Below are positions 1 to 9,501 of a DNA stretch of 22,349 bases, in pieces (position 1 is the first letter of the stretch; each line of letters begins with the position of its first letter). Both the position numbers and the translations under genes were made by a program. Below the pieces are notes generated by a model. The model did not search any database and had not been told where the DNA came from. It worked only from the letters and a program-made list of their open reading frames with translations. The stretch is taken from positions 1,232,391 through 1,254,739 of the forward strand of contig RHPI01000810.1 in NCBI GenBank assembly GCA_009103225.1, read 5' to 3'. This DNA is from Chlorokybus atmophyticus. Taxonomy: Eukaryota; Streptophyta; Chlorokybophyceae; Chlorokybales; Chlorokybaceae.

Positions 1-518
1 CCTTCACCCCCTTTTTGCGTGGGCGCAAGGTTGAGACGATAAATAATGTTGTGCGTGTTGAAGGCGCTTACCACGATGTGCGCAGCTTGCCACCACTGTC
101 AACGACCGCGCACGACAAGGATAGCTTTTCTTAATATTAATCATTATTGTTGCTGCGTCAATGATAGAATGTGAGAGAAGAGAGTTGCACTACTTTCGAA
201 AGAATGGTAATGCAGTGGCATTGGGCCGTATAAGAGATAGCTCTTGCACATTTAAGGGGTTGCACGCAATTAAGCTTCAGGCCCGTCAGGTTTGGGCGCT
301 GCTGATGCGAGAGGGTGCTGCTTGTAGGTTATGACGACAAAGATGAGAAGGGCAGGAGAAGAAGGAGGGCAGAACTTGGCAACGACATTCATTCCGCAGC
401 GCACAAGCAGACCACACAATAGACCTCAAGCTAGGTTAATACATTTTGACATCACATTACGATAATAAAAACCGCGCGGTTATACGTTAAGTTGTATGTC
501 ATGGTAACATCACCTACA
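1..518. other. Intergenic sequence, no gene seen
   Basis: I see no open frame with coding character here. A GTAAG-type splice donor in a plausible minus-strand context lies near 66-70, so the end of an unrecognised exon is possible, but nothing else supports it. Confidence 0.4.
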
Positions 519-566
519 AATAACAACTCTTGCGTGCATATTTTAATGCACGCAAGAGTTATTATT
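519..566. repeat. Hairpin-forming inverted repeat, 21-bp arms
   Basis: Arms 519-539 and 546-566 are reverse complements with a single mismatch, separated by a 6-nt A/T loop (540-545). The inner 15 bp (aactcttgcgtgcat) pair perfectly. There are no flanking direct repeats that would make it a clear MITE. It could be a small foldback element, a cruciform site or a small-RNA hairpin; the sequence alone does not decide. Confidence 0.75.
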
Positions 567-3500
567 ACACGTTTTTGTTGTGTTGTTAGTTGGATACATT
601 GTATCCGATATTGTATCTGCGAAGTACCTAAAAATGTTATTGACAACCTATTGAACCATTTACATATTTCAACTGGCGTTGACAACATTGGCGACGGCAT
701 TAGTCATACTACCATGATGGCGGCGGTGGTGGGGTGCAGCGATCAATCTTTGCCGACCATATGCCACGGTGGTTGCAACGGTTTCATTGATCGCCGCTAG
801 CAGAGCGAATAAAACTCGCTTTACGCAGTTGAAGATAAGGCCGCTTTAACCTGCTCCAATTTTGGATACGTGTCCCGGTCCCAGGAGAAGTTCAGCCTAG
901 TCCACACGAGCTGGCTAATCTTCATAAAGTTGTAAAGTTGTTGGTTGTTGTCAAGAGATAGCCCCTTCAACAGCGATACATCGCACTTGCTTTCAATAAT
1001 AGCAATGGAACCCAAAGCATTTCATGGTTTTTCCATGTCATGCGACTGCAGGAGTTAAAAGTTGTATTAGGGAAATATTGCCAACAACAATATACATGCC
1101 ACTTATTAAGCTGATAAACACTTTTTAACATTGATTGCCAGCTGTACTCTTTTTACTATTTGCCAACCGCAAGCACTTAGAAGTGTATGGTACATTTTTT
1201 GATTCCAAGTGTTGCACTTCTCAAGCCACGATATCAAGAAAGTATACATATTGTAGTACGTGCTACACAACGTGCAACGTATACAACGTCACGGTACACG
1301 GTATGCCGCGAATGCAAAATTGAAAGGCAGCACAAGAAAACAATGTTTAAATTAAATGGCGTGCAGTGCAGCACTCTCAAAGTTTTAAAGTAATTGCATC
1401 ACTGTCAATGCAGCATGCACTTGGTGTGTAAACGTGAATAACATTTACCACTTAACATTAGACAACCGTACTTTTATAAGTACCTTTACTTATTCAAGTA
1501 TCGAGCATCGGACTTTTGGGGCTGCAAGATTTAAGAAACCGTTACGTTTTGTGCAACATGCCGCATATTAATATAAGATATTTATATTGTGTAAATTATA
1601 TGACATATGTTATATGGAGGCTATATCTAAACGTTTAAGCTTGAAAACAGCTGGCTGGGTATGTTCGTTGGCGCACAAATGCCAATGCTAGCAATCAATG
1701 TGTTTAGCATATTATATTATTAAGCAAGCTGTCACTTGTATGTTTGGATCAACCATTTTTTGCTCTGCCATGTGATAATGTCCCAACCCGCGGCAAAACA
1801 TGTAATGGCTTGAAGCACAGCGTGCACATATGCTCCTTCCCCTTTTCCTTCTCATTGTGGTGACACGCCTTGCATTTGTGCATAACCTACGCTAGCAATC
1901 CTCCATGTAACCACTGCAGTACTTGCGGGAGCATCTGCCTGAGCTTGCCAAGTAGACAGAGGATTTAGTCTGAACATTAGGGTATACGTAAAAGTAGCCT
2001 TCATCCTGTAGGTTGCAGGCTTTGCGTCGCTCACATTCTCCACGAGGCTTAGAGGAGCCAAATAAACGCAGATGAGTTAACACAGTTGACTTCCGCAGGC
2101 AACCACTCACGCAACCCTCAGCAACCACCAACGAGCAATAGCACTGACCACCCAACACTAACCAGCAACAACAACCATATTTGTAGTCTAGCGCAGACTG
2201 GTGAGTCTCCAAAGTGCTTATTCGCACACATTCCCAGCCGTCTATGCAGCTTGACAATCAGCACCATACCTGCTGACTGCTTGCAATAGCATTGCATTAC
2301 CACCATCCCGGCCCCGCTTCATGCTGCTTCCGCAACCTGGCAGTGAAGAGAGTGCTTCAACTAGTAGCCTCTTTGCTCTTGTGTTTTGCACGGTGCAGTC
2401 AAAGTGTGTCACATTGCAAGCACGATGATCAACTCGTACTTGCAGACAGTCTCAACTACCTACCAATGCTTGCATTCATGCTGCAGCCCGGAGTTGGACA
2501 CCGGTCAATTGCGGATGGTGCACTAGTTCTTCGAGACTAGCCACCACTTTACAATTGCTGATGGTGTGCCTCTCCTTGTAGATAGCTAATGCATGCACAC
2601 AGCTGCCAGCGCCGTAGCTCAATTACCTCTTTGACACCAGCACATTTCATGATGTGGTAGCTATTTGCCATACCTCCCGCCCCCAGCATTTACTCCCCCC
2701 CCGCACTTTTTCGCCATCGCCACCGCCATAGAGCATGCCCTGTAATTGCATGTGCAGTCAATGCGACATAAGTGTTTCGCCTCTTGCGACAGTCCTCACT
2801 TGCAAATTGACTTTGCTTGCTGTCAGCTGCGGACCCAATGCTGCATTTGTTGCATGTTGCCCAAGTTACAATAAGTCATGAACAGCTGGCTATGTGCTGG
2901 TCTTTTGGCTACATGTACTACCAGTAGCCCAAAACTTGCAGTCTAGCACTTTAATGTTTTAGAACATGTCGCAAGAAGACTTAATTGAACAGAATGTAAT
3001 GCAGTAAGAAGCACGCACAACGCACAAAGCATGAACACACGCTTGCTGCGTTAGTAATGAGAGCAAGATAAAGCAATGCTCTGTCTGTGTATTCTGAGCG
3101 CTCACTAGTACTGCTGGCATCAATTTGGTTTAGGCTCTCAACAATGCGCATGCCGCATAGCGATAAACGGAAGTAAACTCCCGCTGGGGACTAACTGCCA
3201 TGTCTGTATGAGCATACTTATAGACATGCAGTCAGACATTTTCCACAGCAGTGCCCCACCATCTGCAGATATAACCCTTCTTAACACACGTGGAGGCGGT
3301 GATGTGGGCGGAGGCGAGGGGAGAGTCGGTTCAATCTGCTGCTGCTGTCACAATTAGCTGCTAACCAACACCCATGGTGCAGGTAACCAAAACTAAGCAT
3401 GCTTGCATGTCTAACAGGGTGGGGTAGTTGTGGAGTTATTGTAGTAAGTAGCCCGGTGGTCGGAACGTGTAAAGTAATTAGGTAAGCATGTGTGTTGTGA

Positions 3501-4097
3501 GTGTACAATACATAGGGTTGCGGCATGCATGGGAGTGTTTTTTATGTATCATGTACCAACCATGTGTGTGATGCACTATTGCATGCACGCAATAGCGTCT
3601 TTAATTTTGTGTACACATTCAACAATTCAGGCTGAATTGAATTTACTCCTGCTATGCAAGCGTGCTCCTCCTCCTTGTTGCAACAACAATCATGGTGCAG
3701 CAGCTTGCGCTGCAGGCGGAAGAAAGTGTCATGCTGATGCTGCACCCTGCACAGTGAAGACCACATGCACCGGAGGAGCAGCTGAATGAGGTGCGCAGAA
3801 GATTAGCATAAGGCAATAACAACCGTGTTGATCAGCACGCGCAATGTTGCCTGTTGCACGCTGCGTTGGCCGAAGCAGGGTGAAATACCAAGATGTCCAG
3901 TCCAAAGTTGCTATGCATAATTGTAGTGACATGCCATCAGCTACGACAAGCGTGTATTCCAGGCAATATGTGTGACAAAGTAACACACGTTGATTGCAAA
4001 CAATAGATGTAAAGCAGCGCTTTGCTACTCAACCAAGCTAGCCGTTGATGACAGAGCGAGATGCAAACAAGAACAATGTGCGCATGAGATGGTGGTT
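567..4097. other. Long intergenic stretch without a supported gene
   Basis: Open frames are short and overlap on both strands without domain signatures. Two minus-strand stretches have faint exon character: about 1900-2050, and about 3650-3746, where a CTGTGCAG acceptor precedes a charged segment. Neither could be linked to a gene. No tRNA, rRNA or LTR structure was found by eye. Confidence 0.35.
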
Positions 4098-4141
4098 TTA
4101 AGTGGCAGCACATACATCAACTGCTCTTTCATATGTTGTAG
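4098..4141 (-). CDS. Putative terminal exon of unknown gene
   Basis: After acceptor ATTTGTCAG, two bases complete the previous codon, and 13 codons (TTYERAVDVCAAT) lead to TAA. An internal GTATGT donor at 4115 could instead continue the gene into 3.5-4.0 kb. Confidence 0.25.
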
Positions 4142-4224
4142 CTGACAAATGAAGCCAGTGGAAAATAAGTGCTTTGGTGGAATTAGCTCCCAATTGCTTG
4201 TTGTCCCGCAGCAACTTGACTTAC

Positions 4225-4283
4225 GGAACAACACTCTCATCAGCTGCTCATCATCACCAACCGCTTGAGAATATTTGCGTCCC
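4225..4283 (-). CDS. Putative small exon of unknown gene
   Basis: Nineteen codons (GRKYSQAVGDDEQLMRVLF) lie between acceptor TTGCTAG and the strong donor TTCC|GTAAGT. Phases agree on both sides. Confidence 0.45.
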
Positions 4284-4520
4284 CTAGCAAGCATCAGCAA
4301 GCCAAATTTTGTTCACAAGTATTAACGACAGGGTCACCTGCAGCTACTCAGCAACTTCTGGCATCAGTTTGTCTATGTCTATATACATGGATGAACCCAA
4401 AGCCATCACCACTGCGTAAGCATAGGTTACTGAATAATGTCATACAACTCCTCCATGCTGCGCAGGTGGCAATAAGACATTGTAACCTCACCATGTTAAG
4501 TCTTCTAAGAATCCTCTTAC

Positions 4521-4623
4521 GCATCCAAGTCTTCATGGACGAGGAGATGCCGTTTGCCATCACCACATCCATGCAGCTTTGACAATGACAATCGCGTGCA
4601 TCGCATGCAAACATGCCTGTAAG
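4521..4623 (-). CDS. Putative exon of unknown gene
   Basis: A pyrimidine-rich acceptor (GCCTGCTTGCAG) and a GATGC|GTAAGA donor enclose 33 codons with several Cys and His (HVCMRCTR, KLHGCGDGKRHL). Entry and exit phases match both neighbours. The intron before it is only 69 nt. Confidence 0.4.
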
Positions 4624-4692
4624 CTGCAAGCAGGCATCGCAACCTAGTAGACTCGTAACATAGTGTCGCGTTTTTGTCTCTAGCAATCTTAC

Positions 4693-4879
4693 AAGCCAAG
4701 CCTCCTCCTCCACCAACCCGCCCTACTCGCGTTTGGCCCACTTGTCTGACTTTTGCTGCGCGTTGCTTGTTATCCGTTGCGGCTTCAGGTTCCTCACCCA
4801 GCTTGTTGTTGATATTGTCTGGAGAGCGGTCACTGCCACTGTCAACATTACTGCCGATCCCTCCCCAGCCAAGTGCCAC
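4693..4879 (-). CDS. Putative Gly/Ser/Asp-rich exon of unknown gene
   Basis: Acceptor GCTCGCAG and donor GCTT|GTAAGA bound 62 codons plus one base. The content is SDRSPDNINNKLGEEPEAAT, followed by a basic segment and a Gly run. It looks like a disordered region and has no recognisable domain. Confidence 0.5.
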
Positions 4880-5088
4880 CTGCGAGCAATACATTACACG
4901 TATCTCTGACAACACTCTGCATGTTTGTTGTCAGAATATTCACCTATGCTCAACTGCAGATGCGCATTGATTTTATGCAGGCAAAAAGGTTGTGCAGAGA
5001 TGCATGGAAGAGCCATGCAATTGCTTGTCATGACTTGTAATAGAGTTGAATAAGATGTGCATGTAGCAAAAGGGAGGGCACTTGTCAC

Positions 5089-5251
5089 CTTCGGCTCGGC
5101 TTCATGATTGTCCACACTAGCTGCCAGCATGCGCTTTTTCGCGAGCTTCTGGTCAGCATCCACTGTCCCTCCTTTTTCAATCAGTCCCATGTACGCATGC
5201 TGCTCATATCGCTGCCTGACCGCATTTGGCTTGTTGTCACCGTTATGTGTG
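5089..5251 (-). CDS. Putative exon of unknown gene
   Basis: The segment starts after CCTAG with one base that completes the previous codon, then runs 54 codons to AAG|GTGACA. It is charged (NAVRQRYEQHAYMGLIEKGG, then DADQKLAKKRMLAAS). Its exact phase fit with both neighbours makes it one of the best-supported exons. Confidence 0.55.
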
Positions 5252-5554
5252 CTAGGCTACAACTACCCGCATTTCGGGCATGATCGCATGGCTACCCACA
5301 TTCACATTTGTACATATCTTCCTCAGCACGCTGCTCCTTGGCAAACTTCGTTTGCGTGAGCCTCGCGCTTTAAGTATAACAAATCGCTGATTGTGACGAT
5401 TAGCGCCATCAGGTTTGCTCTTCATCTTTCATTTCTTCGAGGCCCTGTGAACACCAAGTTAATATCTAATGTTAATTGCAGAACGGTGCACTTAGCAAAA
5501 GTATGCACATAACAAAGCTAAACATGCTGTGCTTGCCTGATGACAATGGCTTAC

Positions 5555-5765
5555 TTTGCTGGCAAGGGGATGACAGCGTCGTCAACATCCCGTTGTTGGG
5601 ACATTGAGATCCTCAGCTCTTTTCCACTCCATTCACGTGCTCCCAAGTTATGTTCCACGCGCTTGACATTCAGTACCTCGTCATCACTTGTATCCTGCTC
5701 GTGGTTGTGGTGATTGATGTTGCCATTGCCAACTTGATCCTCGCTTGTGTGATTCTTGTGTGGTA
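5555..5765 (-). CDS. Putative acidic, Asn/His-rich exon of unknown gene
   Basis: This segment has 69 codons, bounded by acceptor GCCAACAG and donor GCAAA|GTAAGC. It is rich in Asn, His, Asp and Ser (GNGNINHHNHEQDTSDDE) and looks like a flexible acidic linker. A second acceptor in the same phase would start the exon at 5777. Confidence 0.5.
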
Positions 5766-6008
5766 CTGTTGGCAATGCTCCCTATGTTGCGCTCCATGAA
5801 TTGCGTAGTAGGTAAGCTTGGCAAGCCCATTGCCCTTGCCAAATATGCCATTAGCAGGTTGCGTGTGTCAAACACATTCTTATTCCGTTGCAAATGCACG
5901 GACCAGACGTACGCTACTGGCGCTTTTTGCATGTATATAATAGCCAACATGCAACACACTATGTGCACACGTTGTCCATGTAAATAGTGCGGTATGCAGA
6001 CAGCCTAC

Positions 6009-6118
6009 CTGTGCTGTGCCTGAGGGCTTTATACTTGGAAATCAGCAAGGCCACACGAAACATAGCGCGTAGTGCGGCCTGCACAATGGATGCCATGCCT
6101 CTGTTTATTCCTTGCGAG
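6009..6118 (-). CDS. Putative exon of unknown gene
   Basis: Acceptor TTGTGTTGCAG and donor ACAG|GTAGGC bound 36 full codons. The frame contains GINRGMASIVQAALRAMFRV, which suggests an amphipathic helix. It enters needing one base and leaves one base, matching the exon starting at 5765 (or the alternative start 5777). Confidence 0.45.
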
Positions 6119-6175
6119 CTGCAACACAAATTGTGTGCGTGGGTACGTTGAGCTATCACCGCTCATTGTGCCAAC

Positions 6176-6209
6176 CTATAATTTATGGACACAGCTGCAT
6201 AAATTATAG
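6176..6209. repeat. Perfect 12-bp inverted repeat (hairpin)
   Basis: ctataatttatg (6176-6187) and cataaattatag (6198-6209) are perfect reverse complements around a 10-nt loop. In the split-gene model it falls upstream of the exon 6009-6118, inside an intron. Confidence 0.75.
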
Positions 6210-6390
6210 CATACGCGCACATGCGCTTACGGGCATGTACGTACACATGCGCATGTGCGCAGATAAACGAAAAGCACGTTTGCATACAAGCACAAATGCA
6301 AGCATACGCACGCGCGCAGTCGTACACGCATGCGCACACAGTCACAAGTACAAGCGCACGCACACACGCACATACAGGCGCGCTCAGCAC
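6205..6390. repeat. Alternating purine/pyrimidine (CA/CG)-rich tract
   Basis: Dense GCGCACATGC, CACGCGCGC and CACACACGCACA-like words give long purine/pyrimidine alternation. Open frames on both strands here are low-complexity products of the repeat. Such tracts can adopt Z-DNA; that is inference. Confidence 0.5.
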
Positions 6391-6417
6391 CTAAAAATGC
6401 TTCTGCCGCTCCCTCAC

Positions 6418-6475
6418 CTTCTTCTCTAAGCGGACATCCTCCTCATGCTTTATCTCGTTCTGCTGCTTCTGTATC
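6418..6475 (-). CDS. Putative coiled-coil exon of unknown gene
   Basis: A one-base start completes the codon left by the exon ending at 6712. The segment reads IQKQQNEIKHEEDVRLEKK, strongly charged and coiled-coil-like, then meets donor AAG|GTGAGG. The same frame is open upstream (WYHKAAQEHLRAR) and runs nine codons past the donor to a TAG, so the borders are uncertain although the coding character is good. Confidence 0.4.
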
Positions 6476-6711
6476 CTTGCCCGTAAGTGTTCTTGTGCTG
6501 CTTTGTGGTACCAAAGAGCATGCAGTTTGTGTGCATGTTAAACATTGTCACTTTTGTGAACGCATACACCGTGTATGTCTGACACTGGCCCACCAACCTG
6601 CACAACCCAACCGATGTTTGCAAGGTCAAGATCTGGCCGCTAAATTAGTGGCAATAAGCACCGCAAATTTGGCGCTGATGAAGGTGGACAATGCCCCCCA
6701 CTCTCTTTTAC

Positions 6712-6788
6712 TTAGCCATTTTGCCATGCAGACACGACACAGGAATGCCTTGGTGCAGCTGCCACATTGCTTTATGTGCAAACTGTAC
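6712..6788 (-). CDS. Putative exon of unknown gene
   Basis: Acceptor TTGCTTCAG precedes 25 codons beginning VQFAHKAMWQLHQG. The donor is AA|GTAAAA, leaving phase 2. The intron before it is 101 nt. Confidence 0.35.
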
Positions 6789-6889
6789 CTGAAGCAATGA
6801 CAGCAACAATACCTCATAGTCGCTATAAGCCACAAGATTCTGGTGGCATAAGCAATGCTCATAAAAAAGTGGCCGCATGCAGTCTCTAC

Positions 6890-6991
6890 CTGCTTGCAAG
6901 AGGCGAAAAACACGAGGGACTTGGCATTCCGATGAGTTGAGGTGATGAAAAACCATAGAAGGTGCAGTTTCAATGCAGCATCGCACACCAT
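6890..6991 (-). CDS. Putative first coding exon of unknown gene
   Basis: The segment opens with ATG (MVCDAALKLH) and runs 34 codons to a CAG|GTAGAG donor, ending in phase 0, which matches the next exon. A hydrophobic stretch (HLLWFF) lies near the start. The upstream frame is also open for several codons before a stop, so the true start could be elsewhere. Confidence 0.3.
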
Positions 6992-7086
6992 GTAGCTCGA
7001 TGGACATCCACATCACAATGCCACAGCTTACACTATGATCAATTCCAACATTCCGCAAAATTTCCTGTTTGAACACCCCAGCTTGC

Positions 7087-7333
7087 TTGATAAACAGCTG
7101 CATGCATGCTAGCGTTCTCGTCATGCATGCTGCTTCTTCCACACAGGAAGCAGCATGCATGGAGAGAACGCTCGAACGACTTTGCCTGTTGAAAACACAA
7201 GCTAGCTTGACAGCCGACTGCATGCAGGCTAGCGTTTTCTGCATGCATGGAGAAAACATGAACAAAGCATGAAGGAAGCTGGACTCGGAACGGAACGGAA
7301 CGGAAGCAGCATGCATGGAGAGAATGCTAGCCT
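7087..7333. repeat. Cluster of imperfect inverted and direct repeats
   Basis: Two foldbacks share related arms built on the GCATGCATGGAGAGAACGCT motif. The first has arms 7111-7136 and 7147-7172 (24 of 26 match, 10-nt loop). The second has arms 7226-7248 and 7311-7333 (20 of 23 match, 62-nt spacer). The left shoulders (about 7087-7110 and 7206-7230) are also direct repeats, so the second structure looks like a diverged copy of the first. A (CGGAA)4 run sits in the second spacer at 7286-7305. Confidence 0.65.
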
Positions 7334-7498
7334 ACTGAATTGCAACAACAACATACTTTTGCTGATGCGCATGCCCCCTTGTTCCGTTGACAGCAGCAGC
7401 TTGAAGCCAACCCCCTTGCCTCTCGACCTCCTGGTTCTTGTCGCCCTCCTCCTCTCCCCCGCCGCCCCGACCACCTCTAAACCACGATGTCTTGGAAA

Positions 7499-7923
7499 TC
7501 ATTCACCAATTAGTCTGTTATAGCACAGAAGTCTTAAAACCCTGGCAGCTCCGGCCATGGCACAGGCCAAGGCGGGGGCGGGGTGGTGGTAGAGCAGGAG
7601 CATGAGGTAGGGGTTGGAGGGGGCGGCCCGGTTGTTGCAGGCAGGTGCGGTGTCGATTGCCTTGTGCAGCATGGCCGCTGTGGCCGGCGAAGACGTCACG
7701 TGCTTGCGGTAGCTGAGTCCCGCAACCTCAGACAGGCGGTTGTTCCTGAACTACCCGGTAGTGCCAGTCAACACCCGCTTCACCAGCTCGCCGTGCTCGA
7801 CAGCCTAGTCTCCAAGTCGCTTGGAGCTTGTCGCTTGGAGCTTGCAGTCTTGCAAATCCAGTGACGGCTTGAAGGTTAGGCTTGTCGTCGAGCACAGCAG
7901 CGAGGTGGTCGAGCAAGTGTTAA
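7499..7923 (-). pseudogene. Broken coding-like segments, unknown family
   Basis: The minus strand reads protein-like in pieces. 7860-7920 gives HLLDHLAAVLDDKPNLQ, 7754-7804 gives AVEHGELVKRVLTGTTG, and 7499-7750 gives RNNRLSEVAGLSYRKH followed by an Ala/Pro-rich stretch. The pieces are separated by TAA (7921-7923), TAG (7805-7807) and TAG (7751-7753), plus a 14-bp tandem duplication at 7816-7843. Either this is a decayed gene or retrocopy, or 7805-7862 is a short intron with a poor donor. I do not recognise the family. Confidence 0.3.
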
Positions 7924-8703
7924 TTGACACTGCCAGGCAATTCAGCAATTCCGTAAACGGATTGATGACGTAAGTTATCACCACTCGCTTTCAATGACGG
8001 CACCATGATGTTTGAACTTTACACGATCCAAGTACCATAGGTCTCGCAGCATCAGTTCAGGCAACGACGACTAACAATGGTATGTCTTTTTTTTTATTGT
8101 TTGGCTTGCTCATTGAAGTGAGCATAAATAAAACATGCACGCATTGCTTTTCGCGTGGATTTACAATCACAATAAAAGTGCTACAGGCGCGAAAGTCGAT
8201 CAAGCTTGCATTGACGGGTGCAAGATCCCACGTCAACTCTGCTATCACTGATGCTGCAGGATTAACACTAGCCTGACCGGTAACTGTTACAGTGCATTTT
8301 TGGTAATAGGCTCTATGCAATGTATGCGTAAAAATTAAACCCTCTTAGGAGAGCATTCGTAATGTTGTGTAGATACATGGAAAACTATTCGTTGAGCCAA
8401 TCAACACATGGGGATCTTGTGAAAAATCCTCGAGTGCATGTAGGTATACAGGCTGCGCACTGTTCCACTGTGCTGTCACACATACAGCTGTGACAAGTCG
8501 ATACGAGTTGCACAAATGAATAATACTTATGTTTGGTGACTTGTATTGAGGTTATTGCTTGGTTGCACAAGTAAGTGGCCTTACAACTAACATGGCATAT
8601 GTCACTTTTTATTGCAAATAGAGTCACACTTACAAGTTGTGCTAGTAAGGGGTTGTGCGCAACTTGGCATGGTGTGACAAATACTCAACATAGTGTCACT
8701 AGT
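7924..8703. other. Non-coding gap downstream of the transposase remnant
   Basis: No supported gene. A TTAA followed by ACCCTCTT near 8336 resembles the TTAA target plus CCC-type end of piggyBac transposons, but no matching opposite end was found, so the element border stays undefined. A T9 run sits at about 8088-8096. Confidence 0.3.
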
Positions 8704-8998
8704 CTATACACTCTCCGCTATGCTCCTTCTCTTGCGCTTGGCCCCCACATCGATGCCAGTAATTGCACGGTCAGTATGGTATCTTTGGAAGCATGCATCC
8801 TTGCACAAATACACATTACAAGGCTCACACCAAAAGTACGATTTTCTGCCTCTGCCCCTTGCTTCCCCGGGCTGCAACTCTGCATTCCTTGCCTCCGCGC
8901 TACAAACCAAGCACTATCTTTGCTTGTTGGATGGATGTTTGCTTGTGAAATGGCGTCCGGAGAAGCGCCCAATCACATCCTTGTATGCATCTCGGTGC
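8704..8998 (-). pseudogene. piggyBac transposase, Cys-rich C-terminal exon
   Basis: This exon follows the minisatellite intron. It reads KDVIGRFSGRHFTSKHPSNK, then a TAG at 8914-8916 in the same frame, then CLVCSAEARN and SYFWCEPCNVYLCKDACF with QRYHTD. The CxxC...CxxC...CF..YHT pattern is the zinc-binding tail found in many piggyBac transposases. The frame ends at TAG 8704-8706. Confidence 0.75.
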
Positions 8999-9501
8999 CT
9001 ATGGGGGCAGGAGGATGGTGATAAGGGGTAGTTGATAATGAGAGTGAGGGGCAGCATGAGGAGGGGGCTAGCAAACTGCCTGGCTGAGTGGGGGTGAGAT
9101 GATGGCAAGAATGAGGGTGGGGCATGCGCAAACTGATTGAGGGAGATGAGCATGAGGGTGGGCAGCATAAGGAGGAGCAGGGCGGAAACTGACTGAGGGA
9201 GAGGGGGAGAGGATGCGCATGAGGGTGAGGAGCAAAGGGAGGAGCATGGCATGGGCAAACTGACTGAGGGAGAGAGGGAGAGCATGAGGGTGAGGAGAAA
9301 GGGGAGTGCATGCGGAAACTGATTGAGGGGCAGGGGGAGAAGAGCATGAGGGTGGGAAGCAAGGGGAGTGCATGCGGAAACTGACTAAGGGAGAGAGGGA
9401 GTTGATGAGCATATGGGTGAGGAGCACGGGGATGAGCAGGGCATGCGCAAACTGATTGAGGGGGAGGGGGGAATGAATGAGTGACTGAAATTGCAACATA
9501 C
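8999..9501 (-). other. Intron of piggyBac transposase
   Basis: The donor is AG|GTATGT. The acceptor is a pyrimidine-rich tract ending CCCCCATAG|G. Joining the flanks completes an Arg codon and brings GESTRR into frame with HRDAYKDVIGRFSGRHF. The intron is 503 nt and mostly minisatellite. Confidence 0.75.
9030..9475. repeat. Minisatellite, about seven degenerate units
   Basis: The core aaactg(a/c)(t/c)tgag-like word recurs at 9073, 9130, 9186, 9257, 9316, 9378 and 9449, spaced 56-71 bp, with GAGCATGAGGGTG(A/G)G between. It is G/A-rich on the plus strand and lies entirely inside the transposase intron. Confidence 0.85.

Larger units (their letters stand above)
4098..6991 (-). other. Putative multi-exon host gene, unknown function
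   Basis: On the minus strand, ten short segments read as hydrophilic, non-repetitive protein, and each is bounded by an AG acceptor and a GT donor (several GTAAG). Codon phases agree at the junctions 6890/6788, 6712/6475, 6009/5765, 5555/5251, 5089/4879, 4693/4623, 4521/4283 and 4225/4141. That is hard to get by chance. One link fails: the exon ending at 6418 is in phase 0 while the exon starting at 6118 needs phase 2, so at least one exon between 6119 and 6417 is missing or misjudged. I do not recognise the protein. It has a charged, coiled-coil-like piece (6418-6475), an acidic Asp/Ser/His/Asn-rich piece (5555-5765) and a Gly-rich piece (4693-4879). Start (ATG 6989-6991) and end (TAA 4098-4100) are guesses. 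The model is inferred from splice logic only; transcript data would settle it. Confidence 0.45.

Noticed and set aside
1852-2257. Coding exon on the minus strand
   Set aside because: Two overlapping frames look equally plausible, splice borders are only moderate, and it does not connect to the gene at 4098-6991.
2606-2680. tRNA gene starting GCCGTAGCTCAATTA
   Set aside because: The A-box resemblance is partial, and no B-box or acceptor stem partner follows at the right distance.
8330-8350. piggyBac terminal repeat beginning after TTAA
   Set aside because: The TTAA-ACCCTC resemblance is weak and no matching inverted copy was found near 11,000-11,250.
9030-9475. CRISPR-like array of regularly spaced repeats
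   Set aside because: Units are degenerate, directly adjoining and of variable length, with no unique spacers; it is a minisatellite inside a eukaryotic intron.
8973-9500. Pro/Ser-rich C-terminal domain of the transposase
   Set aside because: It is translation of the minisatellite. Family sequence resumes after it with good splice sites on both sides.
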